Shown: positions 25,501-34,784 of the stretch, piece after piece
Position numbering within the stretch: the first letter of the stretch is position 1
How the letters are laid out: the number at the start of each line of letters is the position of its first letter
From: Bacteroidota bacterium
GTDB lineage: Bacteria > Bacteroidota > Rhodothermia > Balneolales > HLUCCA01
Length of the DNA: 64,000 bases
Assembly: GCA_020832235.1 (NCBI GenBank)
Contig: JAFIEZ010000007.1
Span: 1-64,000, forward strand
Direction of reading: 5' to 3'
The notes under the pieces: model-generated
Seen by the model: only the letters and a program-made list of their open reading frames with translations
Database searches by the model: none
What the model was told of the DNA's origin: nothing
Position numbers and translations under genes: made by a program

Positions 25501-26886
25501 TTATAAAACCGGCGTGTTGGATTCATTAGCATTGGCAGCATTGGCGTTTTCAATAAACCAGTCAATCCAACGCTCTAATTGTGTTCCCAGGTAATAAGGT
25601 AAGTTTAGCAGTTTAAACGGTTTATTACCCAGGTTGGTCGTATGCTCTTCTACTGAAAAGCGTCCCGCGTACATTCGCACGGCTAAATTGTGGTTCGTTT
25701 TGTCGATGTACGTATGTAAGGATCGCAATGTACCCTTCTTTCCGGACTTAATTTCGATGGGTATTGCCAACCCGCCCCGCACAAGTACCAGGTCTACTTC
25801 AGACGAAGCACTGGTTTGTTCGCGAACCCAAAATGCAGGTTTGATATTTCGGAATTCCCGGGTCGAAGTGAGTTCCTGAGCAATCAAATGTGGTATAATC
25901 GCACCTTTATAGGCTGCGTTAAGATCATCGAGGGAAAGCATATCCGATTGAATGCCTAACATGTGATTCACCAGGCCTGTATCCAGGAACTGTAAACGTG
26001 GAGCTCTGCGCAGGTTTTGAGTCAGGGGTGGGACTGTTTGCGTCACCGGATAGATTAACTGAATTGCTTTGGCGCGGTCGAGTGTGTGAAAGGCCTGCGA
26101 TACCTCTCTGGATTTCAGGCCACTATTGGCGAAATTCGCAAATGTGATGCGTTCGTCCAGAAATCCGGCCGCATGATCTAGAATGAAGTTAATGGTATCT
26201 CGCTCGGTATTGTTCGCCGCATATTTCGGGATGTCTGCTTTATACATCTCCCAAATACTGTGATAAATGGGATCTAATTCTACTAAACTGTCTGAAGTCA
26301 GGAAGTTTTTTACAGCTTCAGGCATCCCTCCAATAATGGCATATTTATGAAATTCACTTAGCAGCAGTGGATGAGCGGCCTCACGTATCGGAATTTTCAG
26401 CAATTCCTCATACAGTAAGGGATTTTTTGCCTGAAGGTATTCACCAAAATTAACGGGATGTAACCAGAGAAACTGGATTCTCCCGACAGGGAAATTTTCA
26501 ACGGAACCCAGGGCAAATTCAAGTAATGATCCTGCTGCAATTACATGTAATTCGGGCAATTCTTCGTAAAAGTACCGAAGAAGCTTAATAGCCTGAGGAG
26601 ATTCTTGAATTTCATCGATGAATAGTAATACCCGGTCTCCGTGCGAAATTTGGTGCTGCAGGAAAAGTCGGTCACGGATAACCTTCACGTCGTCTGTAGA
26701 TGAGAATAATTGCCGGTCGTCGGACCGCTCTAGGTTCAGGAAAATATGTTGTGCGTATTGTTTGGCGAACGATTTTATAAGTGTTGTTTTACCAACCTGA
26801 CGTGCACCTTGCAATATCAGGGGTTTGCGATCATTCGACTCGCTCCAACTGTGCAGATACTGCACTATATGTCGCTGAATATGCAT
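25501..26886 (-). CDS. AAA-type ATPase with C-terminal DUF4143
   Basis: 461 residues. Walker A is GARQVGKTT (27-35) and Walker B is LLFIDEIQ (87-94, Asp91/Glu92). An ATPase core and lid follow (SLLEFALGSVENFPVGRIQFLWLHPVNFGEYL). The DUF4143 part runs from about residue 240 to the end and includes a PD-(D/E)XK-like VDLVLVRGGLAIPIEIKSGKK patch, as usual for the family. These ATPases are frequent in mobile or accessory DNA and have no settled role. The gene stands alone. About 80-160 bp upstream lies a set of 33-bp-spaced repeats. Confidence 0.88.
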   Translation of the reverse strand: MHIQRHIVQYLHSWSESNDRKPLILQGARQVGKTTLIKSFAKQYAQHIFLNLERSDDRQLFSSTDDVKVIRDRLFLQHQISHGDRVLLFIDEIQESPQAIKLLRYFYEELPELHVIAAGSLLEFALGSVENFPVGRIQFLWLHPVNFGEYLQAKNPLLYEELLKIPIREAAHPLLLSEFHKYAIIGGMPEAVKNFLTSDSLVELDPIYHSIWEMYKADIPKYAANNTERDTINFILDHAAGFLDERITFANFANSGLKSREVSQAFHTLDRAKAIQLIYPVTQTVPPLTQNLRRAPRLQFLDTGLVNHMLGIQSDMLSLDDLNAAYKGAIIPHLIAQELTSTREFRNIKPAFWVREQTSASSEVDLVLVRGGLAIPIEIKSGKKGTLRSLHTYIDKTNHNLAVRMYAGRFSVEEHTTNLGNKPFKLLNLPYYLGTQLERWIDWFIENANAANANESNTPVL

Positions 26887-26965
26887 GGTGTTTATATTTA
26901 ATGCCTTATCCTATTGTTAATATATGTATTTAAGTCAGTATTTGGCATTACTATTCAATACTTAT

Positions 26966-27046
26966 GTTACAGAATATAGGTATTTTATGACAAATTTTGT
27001 AACAAAATATAGGTTGTTTGTGTATTAATTTGTAACAAAATATAGG
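26966..27046. repeat. Three direct 15-bp repeats at exactly 33-bp spacing, upstream of the DUF4143 gene
   Basis: GTTACAGAATATAGG (26966-26980), GTAACAAAATATAGG (26999-27013) and GTAACAAAATATAGG (27032-27046). The second and third are identical, and each is within TTTGTAACAAA, a short near-palindrome. The copies lie on the same face of the DNA (three turns apart), as protein-binding arrays often do. Confidence 0.65.
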
Positions 27047-27052
27047 TAACAT

Positions 27053-27087
27053 ATCTACTGGATCTACTGGATCTACTGGATCTACTG
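27053..27087. repeat. 9-bp tandem repeat ATCTACTGG, about four copies
   Basis: Copies start at 27053, 27062, 27071 and 27080, the last partial. Adjacent to the 33-bp array. No coding role is apparent. Confidence 0.8.
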
Positions 27088-27115
27088 AACATGCTGAATC
27101 TGTAGTCGGCAAGCC

Positions 27116-27205
27116 ATGAAGACAATCTTGGGCACACGTTCGGGCGATCTTAAACAGGTACTGAGAAAAGAAGAAATAGAGGCAGATACTGTAAGTAACA
27201 TTTAA
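27116..27205 (+). CDS. Possible 29-residue peptide
   Basis: An open frame from ATG at 27116 to TAA at 27203-27205 encodes MKTILGTRSGDLKQVLRKEE-type sequence. It has no ribosome-binding site of note and no known family; it may be chance or a gene remnant. Listed because nothing else in the 26887-27684 gap is coding. Confidence 0.12.
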   Translation: MKTILGTRSGDLKQVLRKEEIEADTVSNI

Positions 27206-27379
27206 CTGAACGATGCCAATGATAAAGCCCCAAGCATGCTAATATGGATTCCGACAGCGTGTCCGAACCAAACAAAAAAGTGCATTATTTTGGAGGAAAT
27301 AGTCAAAAAAAACGAGTGAATTTAGCCCTGAACCCCTAACCTCATGTACTGCAAAAACCTACGGGAGCTAAAAAAATCG

Positions 27380-27503
27380 TGCTAAATTGAAACGATTCAC
27401 AACTTTCAATAGTTATTGAAAGTGCAGTTGCAGTAATGCAGCTGTCAATGCTACCTGAGAAGTGCCACCCTGCCGCGGCTTGCCAAAGCAGGGTGGTTTT
27501 TTT
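27380..27503 (+). ncRNA. Candidate small RNA with hairpin terminator
   Basis: The perfect hairpin CTTTCAATAGTTATTGAAAG (27403-27422) is followed by a smaller stem-like stretch around TGCAGTTGCAGTAATGCAG and then a strong terminator (27465-27503). No plus-strand gene lies upstream that would need this terminator. The 5' end is unknown; the start given is a guess. This is a structural inference without conservation evidence. Confidence 0.4.
27465..27503 (+). terminator. Rho-independent terminator
   Basis: Stem CCACCCTGC (27465-27473) pairs with GCAGGGTGG (27488-27496), followed by seven T (27497-27503), so it acts on plus-strand transcripts. Confidence 0.85.
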
Positions 27504-27607
27504 ATGTCCGGTTGACCGAATACTTCACGCTCTGCCTCAAAATTGGATGCAGCGCCCGTCTGGAAGGGCTCTACTTTTCATCTGCACACGATACCGTCTA
27601 CCATCCA

Positions 27608-27655
27608 CAAAAAAGCCTGCCTCCACAATTCATTGAAGAATCGTCAAGGCAGGCT
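27608..27655 (-). terminator. Rho-independent terminator of the amidohydrolase cluster
   Basis: On the minus strand AGCCTGCC (27655-27648) pairs with GGCAGGCT (27621-27614) and is followed by T residues (27614-27609). It lies 30 bp beyond the stop of the first amidohydrolase. Confidence 0.85.
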
Positions 27656-27684
27656 CATTATGGTTTACCGGAAGAAACAGCTGA

Positions 27685-28938
27685 CTACTCTGGCTTCACC
27701 AACCATTGCCCGTTAATCATCACACCTGTGGTACTGGTTAAATACTCAAACGGGTCCCCGTCGAACAATGCAATATCAGCGTCTTTGCCCCGCTCGAGCG
27801 ATCCAACCCGACTATCAATGCCCAAAATACGTGCTGAACCGATGGTGATGGCTTCGAGTCCGGCCAGAAATGGGAGTCCGTTCGCAACGGCAATGGCCGC
27901 CTCGTAATGCACAACGCGTGTTTTAGGCACATAGCCTTCGAAACCCGCCTGAAACGCAAAGGGGATGCCGGCTTCGTGAAGCTTGGCGGCGGTGTCCCAG
28001 CTGGCATTCACGGTCTCGCCTGTAGTTCTCACCATGGGCGGATGTATAAACACGTGCACGCCCGCCGCTTTGATCTGATCTAAAACCAGGTACGCCTCCG
28101 CAGCTCCGTCCAGCACCAGGTCGAATCCGAATTCTTCCTGCAATCGCAGCGCCGCTAAGATCTCGGTGGTTTGCTGGGCCGTGATCATGGCTCTGATTTC
28201 GCGATTCAGTATGGCCATCATGGTTTCCATTTTCAGGTCGCGGGCAGGCATCTTGGAGAGATCTCCGTCCGCCGCATCTACCCGTCGCTTGTACTCCTGA
28301 GCTTTGATGAACTCCGCGCGCAGCATGGCAATGGTGCGTGAGCGGGACCCGACTTGTGTGTAATTCCGCCCAACCGAGGGACCTAACGTAAAGGCGACCA
28401 TGGTCACCGAGTCGATGAGGGCTTCGTTGATGGTGCCTCCGGTGGTTTTCACAATCATGGTCTGTCCACTGGCAATCGCTCCCGGACCATGACCGGTATG
28501 GATGGTGGTAATACCCATATTGCTCACAAACACAACGAGATGCTCCCGGGCATTGTAGGCGTCAATGGCGCGTAGGTCCGGCTGAAAGGGATGCGAGCGC
28601 TCCAGCTGATCTTGGTCGTGCGGTACGTTGAGCGCTCCGGAGAGTCCGACCACAGAATGGGCATCGATGAATCCTGGTGTAACGACCTTCGCCTGAACCA
28701 CCTCAACGCCTGAAGGAATACGCACTCTGGCGGCGGTTCCAACCTGCTCAATGCGTCCGTCCCGCACCAGAACCACACCGTTGGTGATCGGATTTCCCGC
28801 CATCGTGTACACGATTTCACCCTGTATGGCGTAGGTTTGTGCTTGTACTTTATTTTGTAAAGTAATCAAGAGGAGGAGGGTTAGAAAGACTGTTCCCATA
28901 CCTAACGAAAACCGGCCAGCATGGGTATTTCCAGTCAT
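27685..28938 (-). CDS. Secreted amidohydrolase-like protein lacking the metal ligands
   Basis: With the start at 28938 the protein has 417 residues and a signal segment (LGMGTVFLTLLLLITLQNKVQAQ). The fold is amidohydrolase: the N-terminal sandwich (GNPITNGVVLVRDGRIEQVG) and the entry strand TPGFIDAHSVVGL. But the HxH is HSV, and where its neighbour has FHTHRHDD, LHHVSEAW and HTDDG this one has TAQQTTE, LDGAAEAY and QAGFEG. Catalysis is therefore unlikely. It lies downstream of, and probably in one operon with, the active-looking 29061-30362 gene. It may be a regulatory or binding partner, or a degenerate copy. Confidence 0.75.
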   Translation of the reverse strand: MTGNTHAGRFSLGMGTVFLTLLLLITLQNKVQAQTYAIQGEIVYTMAGNPITNGVVLVRDGRIEQVGTAARVRIPSGVEVVQAKVVTPGFIDAHSVVGLSGALNVPHDQDQLERSHPFQPDLRAIDAYNAREHLVVFVSNMGITTIHTGHGPGAIASGQTMIVKTTGGTINEALIDSVTMVAFTLGPSVGRNYTQVGSRSRTIAMLRAEFIKAQEYKRRVDAADGDLSKMPARDLKMETMMAILNREIRAMITAQQTTEILAALRLQEEFGFDLVLDGAAEAYLVLDQIKAAGVHVFIHPPMVRTTGETVNASWDTAAKLHEAGIPFAFQAGFEGYVPKTRVVHYEAAIAVANGLPFLAGLEAITIGSARILGIDSRVGSLERGKDADIALFDGDPFEYLTSTTGVMINGQWLVKPE

Positions 28939-29060
28939 GCTATTGCCACGACTAAAGCGCAAGAATGCGCCATTTTTCAAAGGCTTCGCGTTTGTCCATT
29001 CGGCAAATCCCGCAGCACGTATATCCAGTATCATATTCAATAATTTCATAGGGATGTTCC

Positions 29061-30362
29061 TTAGTTTGAGTCGGTGCTGTAGTGATCAAAAAACTCGCCG
29101 CGGAAGACTTCCCATCCTCCGGTGTTGAAAACACGCTGTGCAGGCACCGAGCGGTCATACACCTTGATTCCTTCAATCCAGGTCTGCTCCACAAAGGTGT
29201 ACACACTAAACGGATCCCCGCTGAGGATAATCAGATCGCCATCTTTGCCCACTTCCAGCGAACCCACACGGTCTTCCATGTCCATCATGCGGGCGCCGGC
29301 CAGGGTGAGTCCTTCCAGGGCCTTCTCGCGCGACATCCCTACGCGTACCGCCTGCGCCGCCATGCGCAAGAACAGACGTGAGTCGGTCACACCGTCATCT
29401 GTGTGAAAGGCCACATCCGCCCCGGCCTGCTCCAGTGCCCTGCCGCTGATGGGAAGCAGGTTCATGGCTTCCAGCTTTCCGCCGGGAGAATCGATCAAAA
29501 TGATGGAGCTTCCCACTCCGGCCGCAGCGATTTCATCGGCTACTTTCCAGGCTTCGCTCACGTGATGCAGTACCACCCGAAACCCGAATTCCTCGCGCAA
29601 TCGCAGCACAGTGAGGATGTCGTCGTGGCGATGGGTGTGAAAATGAACCAGTCTCGTTCCCTCCAGAACCTCCACCATGGCCTCGAGCTGCAGATTACGC
29701 GCCGGCATCTTATCGATATCGCCATCCGCCTGCTCAATCTGCCGCTGATAATGCTGGGCCCGCACGAACAAGTCGCGCATCATGGCTGCACTGCGCGCCC
29801 GGGTGCCCGGAAACGGCGCTCCACGCAGGGAGTTGGTTCCGTTGGCCATCTTGATGCCGCCAATCATGCCGTTGGTGATGTCGGGATTCACGAGCATGTC
29901 GTAAATGGTGTTGGCATGACGGAGTTTCAGGTACACGGTCTGACCGCTGAGGAGGTGTCCGCTTCCGGGCATGACGTTTACCGTTGTTACCCCGCCTGTG
30001 CGTGCCTTCCGGAAGGTGTCGCTGTTCACGTCAATGGCATCTACAATGCGCACGTCAGGATGCAGGGCCGAGGTAGCATCGCCGCCATCACCGCCACCGA
30101 TATGAGAGTGGGTGTCGACGAGTCCGGGCATGATGACTTTCCCGCTGGCGTCTACACGCTCGGCGTTGGACGGGATGCGGGTAGTGGCGTCGCCCACGGC
30201 GGTGATTACACCATTGTGCACAATAACGACGCCGTTTTCAATGGGAGGGGAGCTGATGGGATACACCGTTGCGCCGGTGAAGGCCACGGGACGATCCTGC
30301 GCCGTGAGCACCGAGGTGCCCGCCAGCAACAGCGCCAGTAGGAGACTAAGATTTCTGATCAT
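29061..30362 (-). CDS. Secreted amidohydrolase (imidazolonepropionase-like)
   Basis: 433 residues from the ATG at 30362, with a signal peptide (SLLLALLLAGTSVLTAQ). The metal-site pattern is intact: HxH in MPGLVDTHSHIGGG, then VHFHTHRHDDIL, VVLHHVSEAWK and the final Asp in FHTDDGVTDS. The C-terminal strand (GSLEVGKDGDLIILSGDPFSVYT) completes the fold. These enzymes hydrolyse C-N bonds in cyclic amides or peptides outside the cell; the substrate is unknown. It is cotranscribed with the degenerate paralogue (122 bp apart). The S9 peptidase gene upstream (30501-32759) points the same way, so a peptide-scavenging role is plausible. Confidence 0.85.
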   Translation of the reverse strand: MIRNLSLLLALLLAGTSVLTAQDRPVAFTGATVYPISSPPIENGVVIVHNGVITAVGDATTRIPSNAERVDASGKVIMPGLVDTHSHIGGGDGGDATSALHPDVRIVDAIDVNSDTFRKARTGGVTTVNVMPGSGHLLSGQTVYLKLRHANTIYDMLVNPDITNGMIGGIKMANGTNSLRGAPFPGTRARSAAMMRDLFVRAQHYQRQIEQADGDIDKMPARNLQLEAMVEVLEGTRLVHFHTHRHDDILTVLRLREEFGFRVVLHHVSEAWKVADEIAAAGVGSSIILIDSPGGKLEAMNLLPISGRALEQAGADVAFHTDDGVTDSRLFLRMAAQAVRVGMSREKALEGLTLAGARMMDMEDRVGSLEVGKDGDLIILSGDPFSVYTFVEQTWIEGIKVYDRSVPAQRVFNTGGWEVFRGEFFDHYSTDSN

Positions 30363-30500
30363 AGCATTTGGATTGGTTTCGATTGATTGATTTAAAAAAA
30401 CGACATCATGATTGTGCCTTACGGGCATGCTCACCCGGTGGTATTACCCTATTAACCAGCGCATCGGTTAACAGGCACCGAATATTTGGATAGGGTCACC

Positions 30501-32759
30501 TTACCGTTCACTGCCTACATAACGCTCAAAATACTCGTAAATCCGCAGGATTCTATCCATACGCTGCAGCGGTTCCCCAGTGCGTGACATATCATGGGCA
30601 GCACGCGGATAACGCACGTATTCAACGGGTTGCTCGCGGATTTTCAATGCTTTGTACAGCATTTCGCTTTGGATGACGCCCGTGCGAAGATCCACATCCC
30701 CGTGTTTGATGAGCAGCGGTGTACGCATCTGGTCCACATAGGTCATGGGGGAGTTCGCCCGCAAGACGGAATCGATTTCAGCCGACTCCCACGGGAAACC
30801 ACCAAAGTGACTCGGAATCAGTCGCCAGGCGTTGCCCTCGCCCAAAAACGTGTGCAAATCGTACACTCCGCGCTGGGCAAAGGCGGCCTTGAACCGATGG
30901 TCGTGGCCTATGATAAACGCTGTGAGATAACCGGCATACGATCCACCGGTGACAACCAGTCGATCGGAATCGACCCACTCCAGCACCGTGGCCACATCCG
31001 TAGCCGCGAGTACGTCCCGCTTCGGACCAAACCCCCAGTCGCGGTTATTCCCAAATTGAAAATCGCGCCCATATCCGCCCGATCCGCGGGGATTGCTATA
31101 CACCACCCCATAACCACGGGCGGCGAAGTACTGAAATTCAAACCACATCGAGGCCTCGCCCGGTCCCCACATGGCCGAGGGACCGCCATGAATCTGCAGC
31201 ATCAGCGGATAGGTTTTTCCGGCTTCACGCACTGTAGGTTCCATGATCCAGTATTCAATCTCGAAACCATCAACGGCAACCACACCCCGCTCCGGTCGAC
31301 TAATATGCTTGCCTTCCAGCCAGCTTGCATTGAAATCGGTGATTCTCGTGGGATTCCTCATGCCTTGCATAGCTGTGAGGTTACGCCTTGGCGCCAGCTG
31401 AGCGGTATATAACTCGAAAGGATTCTCAATCGTTGTGAGCACATAGGCCACCCGATCGCCGTGCAGGTCAAAGCTTCGAATACCTTCGGTAAAGCCGGTT
31501 AATTGCTGTACAACAGCCGAACTGCCTCCAACCGATCCACGGTACAGTACCGTACCTCCGTTGCTGTTTCCGGTGAAATACACAAATTGACTGTCGCCTG
31601 ACCAGGTAACACCGCTCATCGACCGGTCGAGGGGCTGGGAAAGTGCCCGGAAATCACTTTTGTCAGTACGCACTACTGAAATCATGGTCTGAGCGTAGCT
31701 CGGGTCGTTGATATCAGACTGACTGAACGCAACCCAACGCCCATCCGGGGAAACCACGGGATTAAAAATGCTGTAGTTTTCAACATCCAGAAACAGCTCT
31801 GGTTCACGGCTTCCATCGGTTGCAACACGATACAGCCGGCTCTTGAATAGCCGGTCGGGATGGGTTTCGCCATCGGCGGAACTATGCAGATACACATACC
31901 GTCCGTCGCGGCTCCAGCTACCACCGCCCCAACTCATGTAGCCTGCTGTTAACGCCGTGGCTTCAGCCGGCTCTTCGGGAAGGCGGTTTACATTTACATC
32001 CACCACATAACGGTGGGAAAAGCTCAGGTTTGGCTGCAAATCCGTCTCCCCCTGAAAATTCAATCGGGTTAAAACGCGGGGATTTCGGTCGGATTCGTTG
32101 CGATCCAACCAGGCCCGGATTTCTGCGAGGTTTCCGTCCGGATTCGGGGTCACATCCCCATGATTACGCGATGCCAATGTGCGACCATCTTGCTCGGTCG
32201 ACCATGAAGGTCCTGCGCTGAACGCATCCGTTTCCAGTAAATCCTGCATGCTCATGGAGGAGGAAAACAGGAGGCGGCTCCCGTCCGGACTCCACAGCGA
32301 ACTCGTCGCACCGTTCGCATGGTTTGTAATAGGTTGGGGCTCGCCTCCATCCAGCGAAAGCAACATAATCTGCGAGCGACCGTCGATAGATCGGGTAAAG
32401 GCTATGTGTCGTCCGGCGGGATGCCAGGCGGGTTGAGAAGCATTCGCCCGGTCGCTGGTCAGTGCCCGTGCCGGAGCGCTTCCATCGGCCGGAACCAGCC
32501 AAATGCGGTTACGATAAGCGTAGGGCTGTTGACGATCGTCCTGCTCCATAATCGCGTTAACCGTAAATAGAATAAACCGACCGTCGGGTGAGTACTGTAC
32601 ACTGCCCAGCTGTTGTAATTGAAGCAGGTCGGTCAGTTGAATCAAGGAATCATCATCACCGATGGAAGCCAGCGCTGATGCCGGCTGAAATGTGAGTAAA
32701 GCGCAGGTAATACCCGCTAGCAGGAGCAGCTTAGGCCCCCTGCTTGTCCAGTTGAGCAT
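30501..32759 (-). CDS. S9-family (prolyl oligopeptidase-type) secreted peptidase
   Basis: 752 residues. A signal peptide (LLLLAGITCALLTFQPASALA) precedes a PD40/WD40-like beta-propeller (repeats such as SPDGRFILFTVN, SPDGSRLLFSS, SPDGRWVAFSQ). The C-terminal alpha/beta-hydrolase domain follows. Catalytic residues: Ser607 in TGGSYAGYL, Asp690 in KHGDVDLRTG and His722 in RAAHDMSR. Dipeptidyl- or acylaminoacyl-peptidase activity is expected, but the exact specificity cannot be read. It is upstream of the two amidohydrolases in the same direction, likely part of one nutrient-scavenging cluster. Confidence 0.88.
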   Translation of the reverse strand: MLNWTSRGPKLLLLAGITCALLTFQPASALASIGDDDSLIQLTDLLQLQQLGSVQYSPDGRFILFTVNAIMEQDDRQQPYAYRNRIWLVPADGSAPARALTSDRANASQPAWHPAGRHIAFTRSIDGRSQIMLLSLDGGEPQPITNHANGATSSLWSPDGSRLLFSSSMSMQDLLETDAFSAGPSWSTEQDGRTLASRNHGDVTPNPDGNLAEIRAWLDRNESDRNPRVLTRLNFQGETDLQPNLSFSHRYVVDVNVNRLPEEPAEATALTAGYMSWGGGSWSRDGRYVYLHSSADGETHPDRLFKSRLYRVATDGSREPELFLDVENYSIFNPVVSPDGRWVAFSQSDINDPSYAQTMISVVRTDKSDFRALSQPLDRSMSGVTWSGDSQFVYFTGNSNGGTVLYRGSVGGSSAVVQQLTGFTEGIRSFDLHGDRVAYVLTTIENPFELYTAQLAPRRNLTAMQGMRNPTRITDFNASWLEGKHISRPERGVVAVDGFEIEYWIMEPTVREAGKTYPLMLQIHGGPSAMWGPGEASMWFEFQYFAARGYGVVYSNPRGSGGYGRDFQFGNNRDWGFGPKRDVLAATDVATVLEWVDSDRLVVTGGSYAGYLTAFIIGHDHRFKAAFAQRGVYDLHTFLGEGNAWRLIPSHFGGFPWESAEIDSVLRANSPMTYVDQMRTPLLIKHGDVDLRTGVIQSEMLYKALKIREQPVEYVRYPRAAHDMSRTGEPLQRMDRILRIYEYFERYVGSER

Positions 32760-32879
32760 AATGACCAGGTTAGTTAATTGTTGGGCTAAGAATTTAGCTA
32801 ACTAACAGTTATTTTATCGAGAATCCAAACCACGATTACCGCTCACCAGTAAAAAGATTTTAAGTTTTAAACCAGTGCA

Positions 32880-33767
32880 ATGAAAGAAATCACGGCCGAT
32901 ATTCTAAATCACATAGGTCTAAAACTTATTTTCGACTCATCCATCGGTGGAGGCAGTATCCATCAGGCAAGTCGACTCATTGAACCTGCTACCGGCAAGT
33001 CATACTTCCTGAAATCCAATTCAGCCGATGCCGCTGCGATGTTCGAAGCCGAAATGCGTGGACTTCGTCTGCTCAAGGAGGCATCTGAGCGACAGCAGTC
33101 GGCAATGGTCGTGCCAGAGGCCCTGGCATCGGGTAAAGTTGCCAATACGGCCTGGCTGCTGATGGAATACCTCCCTGAAACCCGACCTTCAGGTGAGCAC
33201 TGGATGGATATGGGCCGTGCATTAGCGCAGCTTCACCGCGATCCACCCGCAGATTTTTCATACGGACTGGATCACGACAATTTTATCGGAAGCTTGCCTC
33301 AGCATAACACGTCCAGAAATCAGTCCTGGCCTGAGTTTTTTATCCTCAACAGGCTCGAACCTCAATACGAGCATGCCATCAATCAAGGGAGGATGGGGGC
33401 ATTGAAAGCCTGGTCGAATCTGTGCAGCTGGGTACAGGAAAACTTTCCTGATGGACCTCCGTCATTGGTGCATGGGGATTTATGGAGCGGGAATGCTATG
33501 TTTGTAAATGCTCCGGAAGGTCCGAAACCCGCAATTTTTGATCCCGCTGTATATGTCGGTCATGCCGAGGTAGACCTGGCTATGACACACCTTTTTGGCG
33601 GATTTCCACCCTCGTTTTATCAAGGTTACGAAGAAACGACGCCCACGATTCCCGGCTTTCAGGAGCGTCTGGATGTGTTGAATCTGTATTTCGTTCTGGT
33701 TCATGTGAATTTGTTCGGAGGCGGGTATGTACGCCAGGCCGAACGGGTAATCCACCGATTCGATTGA
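32880..33767 (+). CDS. Fructosamine kinase family protein
   Basis: 295 residues with the kinase-like fold of FN3K-type enzymes, which phosphorylate sugars attached to protein amines so they fall off. Features: the ATP-binding lobe (GGGSIHQASRLIE, GKSYFLKSNS), the catalytic loop LVHGDLWSGNAMF (about residue 195) and FDPAVYVGHAEVDLAMTHLF. Length is normal and the gene is intact. Divergent from the S9 peptidase. Confidence 0.88.
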   Translation: MKEITADILNHIGLKLIFDSSIGGGSIHQASRLIEPATGKSYFLKSNSADAAAMFEAEMRGLRLLKEASERQQSAMVVPEALASGKVANTAWLLMEYLPETRPSGEHWMDMGRALAQLHRDPPADFSYGLDHDNFIGSLPQHNTSRNQSWPEFFILNRLEPQYEHAINQGRMGALKAWSNLCSWVQENFPDGPPSLVHGDLWSGNAMFVNAPEGPKPAIFDPAVYVGHAEVDLAMTHLFGGFPPSFYQGYEETTPTIPGFQERLDVLNLYFVLVHVNLFGGGYVRQAERVIHRFD

Positions 33768-33836
33768 TTTTACAGTGACTACGAATACCCGTAACTTTCG
33801 GCCTTCACCTCCCTATCAAATGAACTCTGAACGCGC

Positions 33837-34784
33837 GTGATTCTAACCCTCATCCAGCTAATTGCCGGTTTCGCATTGCTCACCTATGGTGCGGCCCGTC
33901 TGGTAGACGGCAGCAGCGCCCTCGCCCTCAAAGCCGGACTTACTCCGCTGGTTGTGGGCATAACCGTAGTGGCCTTCGGCACCAGCGCACCCGAACTGGT
34001 TGTCAGCATTCGGGCAACGATTGCCGGCAACAGCGAAATTGCCATAGGGAATGTGATTGGATCGAATATTGCCAATATAGCTCTTATTTTGGGAGTTACG
34101 GCTGTCATCCGACCCATGATGATACACGCCTCTTTACTCAAGGTTGATATCCCCTTAATGATGGGGATTACTTTTCTGGCCTCCGTTTTTATCATAAATG
34201 AGGTCATTGGCAGATTAGAGGGGGCTATCTTATTTGCCGGACTTATCGCCTACATCGTGTACAATATCCTTAGAACCCGTTCATTGCCCAAAGAGCTAGT
34301 GGAGCAGCTGGTGGAGGAACCTGATGAAGACGCTGTTGCGATGGGAACCGGTAAAATTTGGTTGTTGATAGTATTTGGAATGGCCCTGTTGATTGCAGGA
34401 GGCGAGCTTCTGGTAAGCGCTGCAGTGAGTATAGCCCGTGATCTGGGTATCAGTGAGGCTGTCATTGGCATCACCATCGTGTCGGTGGGTACAAGTCTGC
34501 CCGAACTGGCCACCTCAGCCGTCGCCGCCATCAAAAAGGAAGCTGATATTGCGGTAGGAAATATCATCGGCTCCAACGTGTTTAATCTGCTGAGTATTCT
34601 GGGTATAACCGGTCTCATTCATCCGCTCGACAGCAGTGCCTTCGGACTGGTAGATCTTTCGGTGATGCTTGGGGTTACCATTGTGATCTGGCCGCTGATG
34701 CGCCGGGGCTTTGAAATAAACCGCCTGGAGGGCGCTCTGTTGCTCTGTATTTACGGCGGGTATATGGCCTGGCTGTTGCTTTGA
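33837..34784 (+). CDS. Ca2+/Na+ antiporter (CaCA family)
   Basis: 315 residues in two homologous halves of five helices, each with the alpha-repeat: first GITVVAFGTSAPELVVSIRA...GNVIGSNIANIALILG, second GITIVSVGTSLPELATSAVAA...GNIIGSNVFNLLSILG. The GTSxPE acid is in both. The start is GTG at 33837, the only in-frame choice of sense. The family exchanges Ca2+ (or K+) for Na+ across the inner membrane. The stop codon and its flank are duplicated once downstream (34774-34895). It is downstream of the fructosamine kinase, 69 bp apart. Confidence 0.9.
   Translation: MILTLIQLIAGFALLTYGAARLVDGSSALALKAGLTPLVVGITVVAFGTSAPELVVSIRATIAGNSEIAIGNVIGSNIANIALILGVTAVIRPMMIHASLLKVDIPLMMGITFLASVFIINEVIGRLEGAILFAGLIAYIVYNILRTRSLPKELVEQLVEEPDEDAVAMGTGKIWLLIVFGMALLIAGGELLVSAAVSIARDLGISEAVIGITIVSVGTSLPELATSAVAAIKKEADIAVGNIIGSNVFNLLSILGITGLIHPLDSSAFGLVDLSVMLGVTIVIWPLMRRGFEINRLEGALLLCIYGGYMAWLLL

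Noticed and set aside
26966-27046. Short CRISPR array
   Set aside because: Repeats are 15 bp with 18-bp gaps that are AT-rich and similar rather than unique; only three copies and no cas genes.
29403-30341. Plus-strand open frame of 312 codons
   Set aside because: Shadow of the minus-strand amidohydrolase; composition is His/Gly-rich and lacks known motifs.
30594-31412. Plus-strand open frame of 272 codons
   Set aside because: Antisense shadow of the S9 peptidase, whose catalytic triad is intact in the minus strand.
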